From NCBI RefSeq assembly GCF_001598335.1, contig NZ_BCYT01000023.1:1-46422 (forward strand): DNA of 46,422 nucleotides, written 5' to 3'. The position numbers and the translations under genes were made by a program. The stretch comes from Sphingobium abikonense NBRC 16140. Its GTDB lineage: Bacteria; Pseudomonadota; Alphaproteobacteria; Sphingomonadales; Sphingomonadaceae. Under the pieces are notes generated by a model. The model saw only the letters and a list, made by a program, of their open reading frames with translations, had not been told where the DNA came from and did no database searches. Positions 17,422-26,592 of the stretch are shown in pieces (position 1 is the first letter of the stretch; every line of letters starts with the position of its first letter).

Positions 17422-18534
17422 ATGCGCTTTTCCGTATTTCTGAATGCCCGGTCGATGGCGCCCGATAAGGATCGCCAGCTGATTCACGATCTGACAGACC
17501 ACGCCGTCCTGGCGGAGGCGCTGGGCTTCGACGCCATCTTCATGCCAGACCATCATTTCAATGGTTATATGCCGATCGCGTCCGACAGCTTCATGTTTGC
17601 GTCCTATCTGGCCGCCAAGCTGCCGCGGATGCATTTCGGCTTCTCGGTCGTATCAGTGCCCCTGCACCATCCCGTGCGCTTCGTGGAGCGCATCAACATC
17701 CTCGATCAGTTGACCGACGGAAAGTTGATGGTGGGCGTCGGGAGCGGCACGACCCCGGAGGAAATGATAGGCTTCGGCGTCAACTACAAGGATGCTGGCG
17801 CGGTTTCAGAAGCCAATCTGGCGCTCGCGGAACAGCTGTGGGCGAAGGGCATGGAAGATCCCGCGATCGAGATCGATAACGGTCCGCACAAGGGGCGGGT
17901 GCTTCAGCGGATCGCCCCGGCGCAGTATACGAAGGGGCATGCGCCGCTGATGCCGGTCGCCATGAAGGAAACGAGCACCCGTCGCGCCGCCGAAAATGGA
18001 TGGCCAGCCTTTATCCCCGCCTTCACCCCGCCCAAGATTGGCGGGACCGAGCCGATGAAGCATGTCGCCAAATATTACGGCATCTATCGGCAGATGCTGG
18101 AAGAGGCGGGGCATGCCCCGGATGTCGTGGCCAAGGCGCTCGACTGGACCACGCATACCTATCAGTGCGTCCATGTCGCCGAAAGCGACGACCAGGCGCG
18201 CGAAGAGCTGGAAATCATCCTGCGCTCCTATCAGGACGCGATCGAGCGCGAAGCGGAGTTCAACGCCCGCGCCGAATCAGACAGCGCCAACAAGAAGACC
18301 GACCGCACGCCCAACGCGCTGACCGAGGACTGGATCGGCACATGGTGTCTCTATGGCGCGCCCGAGACCGTGATCGAGCATCTGAAGCCTTATGAAGAAC
18401 TGGGCATAGGCAATATCCTGTGCGGCACCACCACCGGCCCGCTGACCGAAGAAAGGCTGCGGCTGGGCAACCAGACGCTGCAGCTGATTTCCGACAAGGT
18501 GATGCCGGCGTTCAAGGTGCGCGAACCGGCCTGA
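17422..18534 (+). CDS. LLM-class flavin-dependent monooxygenase
   Basis: 370 aa luciferase-like TIM-barrel oxidoreductase. Two ATGs in tandem (17419, 17422); the second keeps five bases from the GGAGG at 17412-17416. Conserved features are FDAIFMPDHHFNGYMP (about 40-55), FGFSVVSVPLHHPVRFVERINILDQLTDGKLMVGVGSGTTPEE (about 74-116) and the C-terminal GAPETVIEHLKPYEELGIGNILCG. Such enzymes use FMNH2 supplied by a partner reductase, and the next gene is exactly that. Likely role: hydroxylation or Baeyer-Villiger oxidation of the released aromatic aglycone. First gene of a nine-gene plus-strand operon. Confidence 0.88.
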   Translation: MRFSVFLNARSMAPDKDRQLIHDLTDHAVLAEALGFDAIFMPDHHFNGYMPIASDSFMFASYLAAKLPRMHFGFSVVSVPLHHPVRFVERINILDQLTDGKLMVGVGSGTTPEEMIGFGVNYKDAGAVSEANLALAEQLWAKGMEDPAIEIDNGPHKGRVLQRIAPAQYTKGHAPLMPVAMKETSTRRAAENGWPAFIPAFTPPKIGGTEPMKHVAKYYGIYRQMLEEAGHAPDVVAKALDWTTHTYQCVHVAESDDQAREELEIILRSYQDAIEREAEFNARAESDSANKKTDRTPNALTEDWIGTWCLYGAPETVIEHLKPYEELGIGNILCGTTTGPLTEERLRLGNQTLQLISDKVMPAFKVREPA

Positions 18535-18590
18535 TCGTATCGACAGGTGCGCGATCCGTCAGAAGGTCGCGCACCGACAAGGAGTGAGAA

Positions 18591-19166
18591 ATGCCTGATC
18601 GTCCCAAGCGGATCGTGGGCCTGGGCGGAACATTCCGGCAGGCATCGTCAAGCGAGCGACTCGTGCGTGCCGTACTGGCGCAATGCGCGGCCATGGGCGC
18701 GGAAACGACCATGTTCGACGGGCCCGCGCTCGCACGCCTCCCTCATTTCAATCCCGAACAGCCTGACCGCACAGAGGACGAGCGCGCACTCGTCGAGGCA
18801 ATCCGCGATTGCGACGGCATCGTGATCGGCAGTCCGGGATATCATGGCGGATATTCCGGTCTCGTCAAAAACGCCGTGGACCTGCTGGAGGACTTGCGTG
18901 GCGATGATCGCGTCTATTTCGACGGCCGACCGGTCGGCCTGGTCGTGACCGCCGCGGGATGGCAGGCGTGCGGGACGACCTTGTCAGCCTTGCGCGATGT
19001 GGTGCACGCAATGCGCGGATGGCCGACGCCAGTGGGCATTGCCGTTAATTCCGTCGAACAGCGCCCCTTCGGTCCCGACGACGCGCTGGTTGACGACGCC
19101 ATTGCCGGAGCGGTCCGCGCGCAGGCACGACAGATCATGGCTTTTGCCGTGGAGACGATTGCATGA
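18591..19166 (+). CDS. NADPH-dependent FMN reductase family protein
   Basis: 191 aa flavodoxin-like protein, start ATG 18591 behind AAGGAGTGAG. The phosphate-binding loop GGTFRQASSSERLV (about 12-25) and the flavin-loop GSPGYHGGYSGLVKNAVD (about 80-97) fit the FMN_red family. It probably supplies reduced FMN to the LLM monooxygenase encoded 56 bp upstream. Its stop overlaps the GH3 start (ATGA at 19163). Confidence 0.88.
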   Translation: MPDRPKRIVGLGGTFRQASSSERLVRAVLAQCAAMGAETTMFDGPALARLPHFNPEQPDRTEDERALVEAIRDCDGIVIGSPGYHGGYSGLVKNAVDLLEDLRGDDRVYFDGRPVGLVVTAAGWQACGTTLSALRDVVHAMRGWPTPVGIAVNSVEQRPFGPDDALVDDAIAGAVRAQARQIMAFAVETIA

Positions 19167-21550
19167 TCGATACGCTGACGCTTGAAGAACAACTCGCAAT
19201 GACCGCGGGCGCGGCCATGTGGTCGACCGTGGGCTATGAGAAGGCCGGCATCCCCTCGCTCTCTATGGCGGACGGCCCCATGGGCATCGCGAGTGGCCGC
19301 GTGGATGAGCGGGACGTGGCGTTGCTGACGCCCTGCCCCACGGCGCTCGGGGCCAGTTGGGACGTGGAGCTCACTGCGAGGGTGGGCACGCTGGTCGGGG
19401 GCGAGGCGATCCGCATGGGCGTGGACATGGTTCTGGCGCCCAACGTCAACCTCGCCCGCAGCCCTTTGGCGGGGCGCGCGTTTGAATATTTTTCCGAAGA
19501 GCCTGTGCTGGCCGGTGTACTGGGCGCTGCCTGGACGACCGGCCTGCAATCGACCGGCACGGCGTCGGTGGTAAAGCATCTGGTCTGCAATGACAGCGAA
19601 ACCGACCGCGACCGGATGAACGCCGTGGTCGACGAACGTACCTTGCGCGAAGTCTATCTGCTGCCGTTCGAGCTATGTGCTGAGGCCGGGGCAGGCGGAA
19701 TGCTGGCGGCCTACAACCGGGTCAATGGCGACTGGTGCGCCGAACAGCATCACGTCCTCACGACGATCGTGAAGGGTGAGTGGAATTATCCCGGCCTCAT
19801 CATGAGCGACTGGTTCGGCACGCATTCGACCGCCGCTACGCTCCGGGCCGGTCTGGATCTCGAAATGCCCGGCCCAGCGCGTTTCCTCGGCTTCAAGGCG
19901 AACGATGCGCTGGAACAGGGCGAGCTCGACGCCGACCGGATCAAAGATGCGGCCCAGCGTGTGATGCGGGCGGCTCTGCGCTTCAAGCAGGAAAAGAAAG
20001 CGCTCATCGCGGGCAAGGGCGCAAACGAGCTTCTGGTCGAAGCGGCAGCGGCCGGCTTCGTCATGTTGCGGAACGAAGGGGGGCTGCTGCCGCTCGTGCC
20101 GGGGCGCGACAAGCATATCGCCATCATCGGGCCGAACGCGGCCGCCCCCTGCTATCAGGGCGGCACCTTTGCCAAGATTGCCGTGTCCCCTGACGCCGTG
20201 CGCCCGCTTGAAGCCATCAAAGCGCGCTTCGCCGACCATGCCCGTGTGGATTATGAGCCCGGGGTCGACCCGCAACCGCGCCTGCCTGCGATGCCCGTGC
20301 GCCCGATACGCGATCTGGGTGACGGCTATGCCGAGGGCATGACCATCGACTATTATGATGGGCAGGGGCAGGACGCCCGGCTTGTCGCCAGCGAAACCCG
20401 CGATACCAACTCGCTGGTGTGGTTCACCGGCGTTCACGACGATGTTGCGACCCTTGATCGTCCCGCCCGTATCGTGGCGCGCGGTATGTTCCACGCGGAG
20501 CATAGCGGCGATCATATATTTTATCTCGGCGCCACGGGGCCGGTGGTCATGCACCTCGACGGTCGCGAAATTCTGGCGCAACAGGAACCGATCCCTTCGT
20601 CGGACGTGATGGGCAAGCTCAAGAGTGGAGACGCGCGCAGTGTGTCGCTGCCGCTCGACGCTGGTCAGAATGCTGTGATCGAGATCGAGTTCACATATGA
20701 TCCGGCGCGGGTTCACGGGCTATGGTACGGCATCCGCCGGCCGGACACGCCCGAAGCGATGCTGGCCCGCGCCGTGGCGTTGGCGAAGCAGGCGGACGCC
20801 GTTATCCTGGTGGTGGGCGAAACCTCCGACGCCAGCGTCGAGAGCAAGGATCGCAAGGACACGCATCTTCCCGCAGAGCAAATCGCACTGATCGAAGCCG
20901 TGACGGCCGCCAATCCCCGGACGGCGGTTGTCGCCAATGTCGGTCATGCCTTTGATACGCGGTGGGAAGACCAAGCGGCTGCGTTGCTGATCGCATGGTA
21001 TCCGGGCGAAGGATTTGGCGAGGCGATCGCGCAGGTATTGGCGGGCGATCGCGAGCCGGGCGGAAGGATGCCGGTCGCCATCGCGCGCGAGGAGAGCGAT
21101 TATCCCGCATTTTCGCTCACGCCCGATGTCAATGGCGACCTCGTTTATGTCGAAGGCACGCGGATTGGCTATCGGGGCATGGCCGATCCCCGGCACACGC
21201 TGGGCGAGGGATCGGGCTATGCCGAGGTCGCGCTGCTGGCGGCTCAGGTCGAACGGAACGACGATGGCGGGCTGGCGGTGCGTGCCACCGTCGAGAACCG
21301 CTCCGACCGCGCCGGAAGCGACGTGATCCAGATTTACCGCCGCGCGCCCGAATTGGCGCTTTGCGCCTTCGCCAAGGTGCATCTCGCAGCGGGCGAACGG
21401 CGAGACATCGTCATTGTCATCGCCCACCGACGCCTGCAAACCTGGCGGGACGGCTGGGTGGATATTGAAAATCCGGGCCTGTTCGCCGGGCGATCCGCCC
21501 GCGACATGGCCTTTGACCTTCCCCTTCCTGCCTTGGAGTCCGTTGGATGA
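19163..21550 (+). CDS. GH3 beta-glucosidase with PA14-like insertion
   Basis: 795 aa retaining glycoside hydrolase of family 3. The N-terminal barrel has KH at residues 138-139 and the nucleophile D216 in IMSDWFGTHS. The C-terminal alpha/beta sandwich has the SVESKDRKDTHLP loop and an Fn3-like tail. Between roughly 400 and 500 lies a PA14-type domain (FHAEHSGDHIFYLGATGPVVMHLDG), common in beta-glucosidases that act on plant-derived glycosides. No signal peptide, so cytoplasmic. It offers a hydrolytic route for O-linked glucose alongside the oxidative route of the GMC and deglycosidase pair. Four-base overlaps on both sides indicate tight co-translation. Confidence 0.92.
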   Translation: MIDTLTLEEQLAMTAGAAMWSTVGYEKAGIPSLSMADGPMGIASGRVDERDVALLTPCPTALGASWDVELTARVGTLVGGEAIRMGVDMVLAPNVNLARSPLAGRAFEYFSEEPVLAGVLGAAWTTGLQSTGTASVVKHLVCNDSETDRDRMNAVVDERTLREVYLLPFELCAEAGAGGMLAAYNRVNGDWCAEQHHVLTTIVKGEWNYPGLIMSDWFGTHSTAATLRAGLDLEMPGPARFLGFKANDALEQGELDADRIKDAAQRVMRAALRFKQEKKALIAGKGANELLVEAAAAGFVMLRNEGGLLPLVPGRDKHIAIIGPNAAAPCYQGGTFAKIAVSPDAVRPLEAIKARFADHARVDYEPGVDPQPRLPAMPVRPIRDLGDGYAEGMTIDYYDGQGQDARLVASETRDTNSLVWFTGVHDDVATLDRPARIVARGMFHAEHSGDHIFYLGATGPVVMHLDGREILAQQEPIPSSDVMGKLKSGDARSVSLPLDAGQNAVIEIEFTYDPARVHGLWYGIRRPDTPEAMLARAVALAKQADAVILVVGETSDASVESKDRKDTHLPAEQIALIEAVTAANPRTAVVANVGHAFDTRWEDQAAALLIAWYPGEGFGEAIAQVLAGDREPGGRMPVAIAREESDYPAFSLTPDVNGDLVYVEGTRIGYRGMADPRHTLGEGSGYAEVALLAAQVERNDDGGLAVRATVENRSDRAGSDVIQIYRRAPELALCAFAKVHLAAGERRDIVIVIAHRRLQTWRDGWVDIENPGLFAGRSARDMAFDLPLPALESVG

Positions 21551-22449
21551 CGCGCGTAAGTGAGATTCGATATGTTGGCTATGCGCTGCCTGATGTGGCG
21601 GCGGAGCGGGCCTTTTATGCGGACCAGTGGAAGCTGGTGGAGGCCGGCGAGCGGGACGGGATGGTGTATTTTGCGGCGGACGGCGGCGCGGAAAACTATG
21701 TCGTGCGGCTGCGGCAGGCAGACGAGCAGCGGGTGGACGTGATCGCGCTGGCGGCGGACAGCCGGAGCGATGTCGATGCGCTGCATGAGAAGGTGGCGGC
21801 GTCGGGGTGCCGGATCATCTTTGCGCCCAAAGAGCTGGAGACGCTGGGTGGGGGCTATGGGTTCCGCTTCTTCTCCCCCGACGGTCTGCCGTTCGAGGTG
21901 TCGAGCGACGTCCACGTCCGCGTACCGCGCACGCTGGAACGCTGGGAAGGGGTGCCGCAGAAAATCAGCCACATCGTGCTGCATTCGCCGGACCACAAGG
22001 CGCTGGTGCAATGGTTCTGCGACGTGCTGGGCTTCAAGGTTTCGGACTGGTTGGGCGACTTCATGTGCTTCCTGCGCTGCAACGCAGCGCATCACCGCAT
22101 CGCCGTGCTGCCGGGGCCGCCCTGTCTTAACCACGTCGCCTATGACATGCTCTCGGTCGACGACATGATGGTCGGGATCAATCGACTGAAGCAGAAGGGT
22201 ACGGACATTCGCTGGGGGCCGGGGCGGCACACGGCTGGCAACAACACATTCAGCTATTTCACCACGCCCGCCGGCTTTGCAGTCGAATATACGTCGGAAC
22301 TGGAAGAGGTGGACTTTGAGGGCCATGAGGCGAAAGTCCATGTGCCCGGCCCCAAGGTGATGGACCAGTGGGGTATTGGCGTTGGCGGGCCGCAGACCAT
22401 GCCACACCCGGAAGCCGACAAGGGACTGTTCGTAGGCGGCGAGGTCTGA
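21547..22449 (+). CDS. Two-domain VOC extradiol ring-cleavage dioxygenase
   Basis: 300 aa with two vicinal-oxygen-chelate domains, the build of type I extradiol dioxygenases. The C-terminal domain holds the 2-His-1-carboxylate set: H142 (SHIVLHSP), H196 (LNHVAYDM) and E247 (FAVEYTS), plus the conserved GPGRHTAGNNTFSYF stretch with H228. The N-terminal domain is degenerate as usual. Reaction expected: ring opening of a catechol-like or hydroxylated aglycone next to its hydroxyl pair. It follows the GH3 gene by a 4-base overlap and precedes an alpha/beta hydrolase, the classical order of a meta-cleavage pathway. Confidence 0.9.
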   Translation: MTRVSEIRYVGYALPDVAAERAFYADQWKLVEAGERDGMVYFAADGGAENYVVRLRQADEQRVDVIALAADSRSDVDALHEKVAASGCRIIFAPKELETLGGGYGFRFFSPDGLPFEVSSDVHVRVPRTLERWEGVPQKISHIVLHSPDHKALVQWFCDVLGFKVSDWLGDFMCFLRCNAAHHRIAVLPGPPCLNHVAYDMLSVDDMMVGINRLKQKGTDIRWGPGRHTAGNNTFSYFTTPAGFAVEYTSELEEVDFEGHEAKVHVPGPKVMDQWGIGVGGPQTMPHPEADKGLFVGGEV

Positions 22450-22453
22450 TCCC

Positions 22454-23611
22454 GTGGCGCTCTACGAACCCTTCCCCAACTATATCTGGAATCTCTCGGT
22501 CGCGATCGCGATGGAGAGCGGCGGGCAGATCGGCGAGATCGTCGATATGTGCCAGCCCATCAAAGATGCCGCCGCAAACGGCGCGGACGCCGGCACGCCC
22601 ACGTTCATGAAGGCATGGGCGGCCATGGGCGATAAATTGCTGGAACTGGCGGACGAGGATGAGGCGAAAGGCCGCGCCTTTTCGGCCTCCAACAAGCTGG
22701 AGCGCGCATCGCTCTACCTGTTCACTGCCGAGCGGATGCAGGGCCATGGTGCGCCGGGCCGTGAGGAAACCTACGCCAGGGCGCGCGCGGCGTTCGACCG
22801 GTCGACCGGCCTCGGTCGGATCAACCGAGCGCGAGTTGAGATTTCGCTCGACAACGGCACCATGCCCGCGCTTTTCACCCGCGCGCCGGGCGAGGGGAAG
22901 AAGCCTGTGGTCGTCTTCTGCAACGGCCTCGATAGCTGCAAGGAACTGCTGTACTGGACCCGCCTGCCCCATGAACTGGCGCGGCGCGGCATTTCGACCC
23001 TGTGCGTTGATCAGCCGGGCTCGGGCGAGGCATTGCGCTTGCAGAAGCTGCCCGTCGATCCGCACAGCGAAAGCTGGGCCAGCAAGGCGGTGGACTGGCT
23101 GGAGCAGCAGCCTGAGGTCGACCCCAAGGCCATCGGCATGACCGGCATTTCCCTGGGCGGCCATTTCGCGCCGCGCGCCGTCGCCTACGAACCGCGCTTT
23201 GCCTCTGGCGCGGTGTGGGGCGCAAACCATAACTGGCGCGAGGTGCAGGGCAAACGCATGGCGCGCGAGGGCGAGAACCCGGTCCCCCATTACTGGGCGC
23301 ATGTCCACTGGGCGTTCGGCGCGAAGGATCAGGCGGACTTTCTCGCAAAGTCCGAGGCGATGAACCTCAACGGCCATATGGATCGCGTGCATGTGCCCTT
23401 CCTCGTCACGCACGGCGCGAACGACCGGCAGATCAGCGTCGCCTACGCTGACGAACTCTACGACCAGCTTATCAACAGCCCGCGCCGCGAGAAGATGATC
23501 TTCACCCCCCGCGAGGGCGGCGTCGAACATGTCGGCGCCGACAACATGGCCTATGGCCGCGACCTTCTCGCCGACTGGTTTGCTGAAACATTGGGCGGGA
23601 AAACCGGTTGA
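22454..23611 (+). CDS. Alpha/beta hydrolase, candidate C-C bond hydrolase
   Basis: 385 aa, GTG start at 22454 four bases after the dioxygenase stop. A helical N-terminal domain of about 130 residues precedes an alpha/beta hydrolase core with nucleophile S233 (GISLGGH), acid D324 (THGANDRQ) and H359 (GGVEHVG). The layout resembles 2,6-dihydroxypseudooxynicotine hydrolase of nicotine degraders and FrsA-like esterases, large hydrolases with an N-terminal helical cap (family knowledge; no alignment run). Role by context: hydrolysis of the ring-cleavage product, or of an aryl ketone before ring opening. Confidence 0.82.
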   Translation: MALYEPFPNYIWNLSVAIAMESGGQIGEIVDMCQPIKDAAANGADAGTPTFMKAWAAMGDKLLELADEDEAKGRAFSASNKLERASLYLFTAERMQGHGAPGREETYARARAAFDRSTGLGRINRARVEISLDNGTMPALFTRAPGEGKKPVVVFCNGLDSCKELLYWTRLPHELARRGISTLCVDQPGSGEALRLQKLPVDPHSESWASKAVDWLEQQPEVDPKAIGMTGISLGGHFAPRAVAYEPRFASGAVWGANHNWREVQGKRMAREGENPVPHYWAHVHWAFGAKDQADFLAKSEAMNLNGHMDRVHVPFLVTHGANDRQISVAYADELYDQLINSPRREKMIFTPREGGVEHVGADNMAYGRDLLADWFAETLGGKTG

Positions 23612-23675
23612 ACCGCGCATGACCTGTTCCAACGAAACACAGGCGCGGCCGCCTGTCATGCCGCCAGTCCCAAGC

Positions 23676-23719
23676 GCCGTCCTCCCTTGGCGCGAAGGAC
23701 CGGCGGTCTTTTTATTTTT
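23676..23719 (+). terminator. Terminator-like or attenuator hairpin inside the operon
   Basis: GCCGTCCT (23676-23683) can pair with AGGACCGGC (23696-23704) with one bulged base, followed by GGTCTTTTTATTTTTG. A competing stem, GCGCC (23674-23678) with GGCGC (23689-23693), shares bases with it. This is the only long gap (123 bp) in an otherwise tightly packed nine-gene operon, so it may set the ratio of early to late enzymes. Confidence 0.45.
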
Positions 23720-23734
23720 GCCGGAGTCCCTGTC

Positions 23735-24514
23735 ATGACCCGCCATTTTGTCGATCTGTCGATCACGCTGTGCAATGACGTCGTAAGCGATCCGCCTTTC
23801 CTGAAGCCGGAAATCACGTACCAGACGCACATGGATACAGCGCCTGAGCTGGACATTTTCTTCCCTGGCGTCACGGCAAAGGACACCCCCGACGAAGCGG
23901 GATTCGCCGCGTCAGAATGGGTGAAGCTGACCACCCATAGCGGCACACATCTCGACGCGCCCTATCATTTTCATCCGACCATGAACGGCGGCGAGCGCTC
24001 GATCACGATCGACGAAGTGCCGCTCGACTGGTGCTTCCGACCGGGCGTCAAGCTCGACTTCCGCCATTTCGCCGACGGTTATGTCGTCACGGCGCAGGAT
24101 GTGGAGGATGAACTGGCGCGCATCGGTCATGACCTGCAACCTCTCGACATCGTGCTGGTGAACACGGCGGCGGGCAAGGCGCTGGGCCGGCCCGACTATG
24201 TCAATGTCGGCTGCGGGATGGGCTATGAAGCGACTATGTATCTGACCACGCGCGGGGTGCGCGTTACCGGTACCGATGCCTGGAGCTGGGACGCGCCCTT
24301 CGCCCACACCGCGCAGAAGGTGAACGAAACCGGCGACACCTCGCTCATCTGGGAAGGTCATAAGGCAGGTCGCGACATCGGCTATTGCCACTTGGAAAAG
24401 CTGCACAATCTGGAAGCCCTGCCGGGTAACGGCTTTACCGTCAGTTGCTTCCCCCACAAGATCAAGGGCGCATCGGCGGGTTGGACCCGCGCGGTCGCGA
24501 TTTTCGAGGACTAA
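23735..24514 (+). CDS. Cyclase family protein (kynurenine formamidase-like)
   Basis: 259 aa. I place the start at ATG 23735 (MTRHFVDLSITL); an upstream in-frame extension would run through the hairpin. The metal-binding signature is THSGTHLDAPYHFHP (H68, H72, D74, H78), the hallmark of the PF04199 cyclase/formamidase fold, and GTDAWSWDAPF lies further on. Members hydrolyse amides, lactones or carbonyl-hydrate bonds. In this operon it likely acts on a lactone or ring-cleavage intermediate; the exact reaction is not readable. Ends five bases before the FAH-family gene. Confidence 0.85.
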   Translation: MTRHFVDLSITLCNDVVSDPPFLKPEITYQTHMDTAPELDIFFPGVTAKDTPDEAGFAASEWVKLTTHSGTHLDAPYHFHPTMNGGERSITIDEVPLDWCFRPGVKLDFRHFADGYVVTAQDVEDELARIGHDLQPLDIVLVNTAAGKALGRPDYVNVGCGMGYEATMYLTTRGVRVTGTDAWSWDAPFAHTAQKVNETGDTSLIWEGHKAGRDIGYCHLEKLHNLEALPGNGFTVSCFPHKIKGASAGWTRAVAIFED

Positions 24515-24519
24515 AGCCG

Positions 24520-25464
24520 ATGCGTCTTGCCACCCTCGACAACGGCACGCCGGACGGCACGTTGGTTGTCCTATCACGCGACGCGGAGCGCTGCCTGCGT
24601 GCTGAACGAACTATGCAGCAGGCCATGGAGGACTGGCAGCAGGCCGAGCGGGTGCTTCGATCGCTCGCGGATCGTCTGGACGATGGCGAAGGCGAGGAAT
24701 TCGATCAGGGCCGCTTGCTCGCCCCACTGCCGCGCGCCTGGCAGTGGCTCGACGGATCGGCATTCCCGCAGCATGGCGAGCTCATGCAGCAGGCGTTCAA
24801 TCTGCCGCCGATCGAGACGGACCGGCCTCTCATGTATCAAGGCCTGTCGGACCGTTTCCTGCCGGGTCATGCCGATGTTCCGTTGCCCAACGAAGCGGAC
24901 GGCATCGATTTCGAGGGTGAATATGGCGTCATCACCGACGCCGTGCCGATGGGCGTCACACCGCAGCAGGCGATGGCGCATATCAGGCTCGTCATCCTCA
25001 TCAACGACTGGTCGCTACGCGCCATCGCGCCCGTCGAGATGAAAACGGGGTTCGGCTGGGTGCAGGCCAAGCCTGCCTGCGCTGCCGCGCCCTTCGCGCT
25101 CACGCCGGACGCGCTGGGCGAAGCGTGGAAGGACGGGCGCGTCCAGCTGCCGCTCCATGTCACGCTGAACGGCCAATGGTTCGGCCATCCCCATGGGGGC
25201 GAAATGGCCTTTGGCTTTCACGATCTTGTCGCCCACGCCGCCCGCACCCGCGATCTTGTCGCAGGAACCATCATCGGCTCCGGCACCGTCTCAAATGCCG
25301 ATTACGCGAAGGTCGGTTCCGCCTGCATCTCCGAACGCCGCGCCATCGAGATGATCGACAGCGGCGCGCCGCAGACACCCTTTATGCGTTTTGGCGATCG
25401 CATCCGGCTCGAAGTCGAAGGCGGCATCTTCGGGGCGGTCGATCAGATAGTGGTGGGAGCATAA
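24520..25464 (+). CDS. Fumarylacetoacetate hydrolase (FAH) family protein
   Basis: 314 aa, start ATG 24520. The metal-binding core is in the second half: E132 and E134 (DFEGEYGVITD), D163 (INDWSLRA), then GFGWVQAKPACAAAPF and a glycine-rich GTIIGSGTVSNADY segment where the usual proline-rich loop occurs. Family reactions are C-C bond hydrolysis of acylpyruvates, decarboxylation or hydration of 2-oxo-dienoates. It fits the lower part of the aromatic route, after extradiol cleavage. The N-terminal third (residues 20-60) is an acid-rich helix, also common in the family. Confidence 0.88.
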   Translation: MRLATLDNGTPDGTLVVLSRDAERCLRAERTMQQAMEDWQQAERVLRSLADRLDDGEGEEFDQGRLLAPLPRAWQWLDGSAFPQHGELMQQAFNLPPIETDRPLMYQGLSDRFLPGHADVPLPNEADGIDFEGEYGVITDAVPMGVTPQQAMAHIRLVILINDWSLRAIAPVEMKTGFGWVQAKPACAAAPFALTPDALGEAWKDGRVQLPLHVTLNGQWFGHPHGGEMAFGFHDLVAHAARTRDLVAGTIIGSGTVSNADYAKVGSACISERRAIEMIDSGAPQTPFMRFGDRIRLEVEGGIFGAVDQIVVGA

Positions 25465-25466
25465 GC

Positions 25467-26591
25467 ATGGCGAAGCTGAAAATGGCGATGGTGGGCGGCG
25501 GCCCCGGCGCGTTCATCGGCCCGGTGCATCGCATCGCCGCGGAACTGGACGGCCAGATCTCCCTTGTCGCTGGCGCATTCAGCAGCAATGCCGCGCGATC
25601 CAAAGAGGCTGGCGCGCATTATCGCATCGCCGCCGACCGGGCCTATTCCGATCTCGACGCGCTGATCGCCGCCGAAGCCGCGCGTCCGGATGGCGTCGAT
25701 TTCCTCTCTATCGTCACACCCAACCACCTGCACCTGCCCGCCGCTCGCGCGGCTTTGAACGCGGGCCTTCCGGTCATGAGCGACAAGCCGGCGACCGCCA
25801 CCCTGGACGAAGCGCTGGAGCTACGCCGCATCGTGCGCGCCAGCGGTCAGCCCTATGCGCTTACCTACACCTATTCGGGCTATCCGCTGGTGCGGGAGGC
25901 GCGCGCGCGGGTCGCTGCCGGCGCGATCGGCGCGGTGCGCAAGGTGGTGGTCGAATATCCTCAAGGCTGGCTCGCCGCTGGTTCGGAGGGCAAGCAGGCG
26001 GAATGGCGCGTCGATCCTGCGCGATCCGGCCTTGGCGGCTGCATCGGCGACATCGGTGTCCACGCGTTTCACCTCGCCGAGTTCGTGACCGGCCTCACCG
26101 TTATCGAGTTGCTGGCGGACATCGCTGCCGTCGTGCCCGGCCGGCAGCTGGACGACGACTGCACCGTGCTGCTGCGGTTCGACAATGGCGCGCGCGGCGT
26201 GCTGATGGCATCGCAGATTTCGGTGGGGGAGCGCAACGGGCTGCGGCTACGTGTCTATGGCGAGACGGGCGGCCTAGATTGGCGTCAGGAATCGCCAAAC
26301 AGCCTTATCCTGCATCATGGCGACGGACGGACCGAGATCGTCCAGGCTGGCGACGCCACGCTGGGGCCGGACGCCCAAGGGGCCAGCCGCACGCCCGGCG
26401 GCCACCCGGAAGGGTATCTGGAAGCCTTCGCCAATCTGTACAAGGATTTTGCCGGCCTATTGCGTGGGCAGGCTGCGACCCTTTTGCCCGGCATAGACGA
26501 CGGCGTCCGGTCGATGGCGTTCATTGCCACAGCAGTCGAAGCGAGCAAGAGCGGCGCGGGCTGGACGCCGCTCCTCATTCCCGGAGAGTGA
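25467..26591 (+). CDS. Gfo/Idh/MocA family oxidoreductase
   Basis: 374 aa, start ATG 25467, two bases after the FAH stop. N-terminal Rossmann fold (MVGGGPGAFIGPVH) with the DKPATA motif (K107), then the C-terminal domain with GGCIGDIGVHAFHLAEF (D195, H199). NAD(P)-dependent oxidation or reduction of sugars. In known 3-keto-glycoside systems such enzymes either make the 3-keto group or reduce the released 3-keto-sugar; with a GMC enzyme already present, reduction or further oxidation of the freed sugar is the favoured role (inference). Followed by a TIM barrel with a 1-base gap. Confidence 0.9.
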   Translation: MAKLKMAMVGGGPGAFIGPVHRIAAELDGQISLVAGAFSSNAARSKEAGAHYRIAADRAYSDLDALIAAEAARPDGVDFLSIVTPNHLHLPAARAALNAGLPVMSDKPATATLDEALELRRIVRASGQPYALTYTYSGYPLVREARARVAAGAIGAVRKVVVEYPQGWLAAGSEGKQAEWRVDPARSGLGGCIGDIGVHAFHLAEFVTGLTVIELLADIAAVVPGRQLDDDCTVLLRFDNGARGVLMASQISVGERNGLRLRVYGETGGLDWRQESPNSLILHHGDGRTEIVQAGDATLGPDAQGASRTPGGHPEGYLEAFANLYKDFAGLLRGQAATLLPGIDDGVRSMAFIATAVEASKSGAGWTPLLIPGE

Positions 26592-26592
26592 C

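Noticed and set aside
22259..23830. A 523-codon minus-strand frame
   Set aside because: Antisense to the alpha/beta hydrolase and dioxygenase; high-GC DNA often leaves such frames open.
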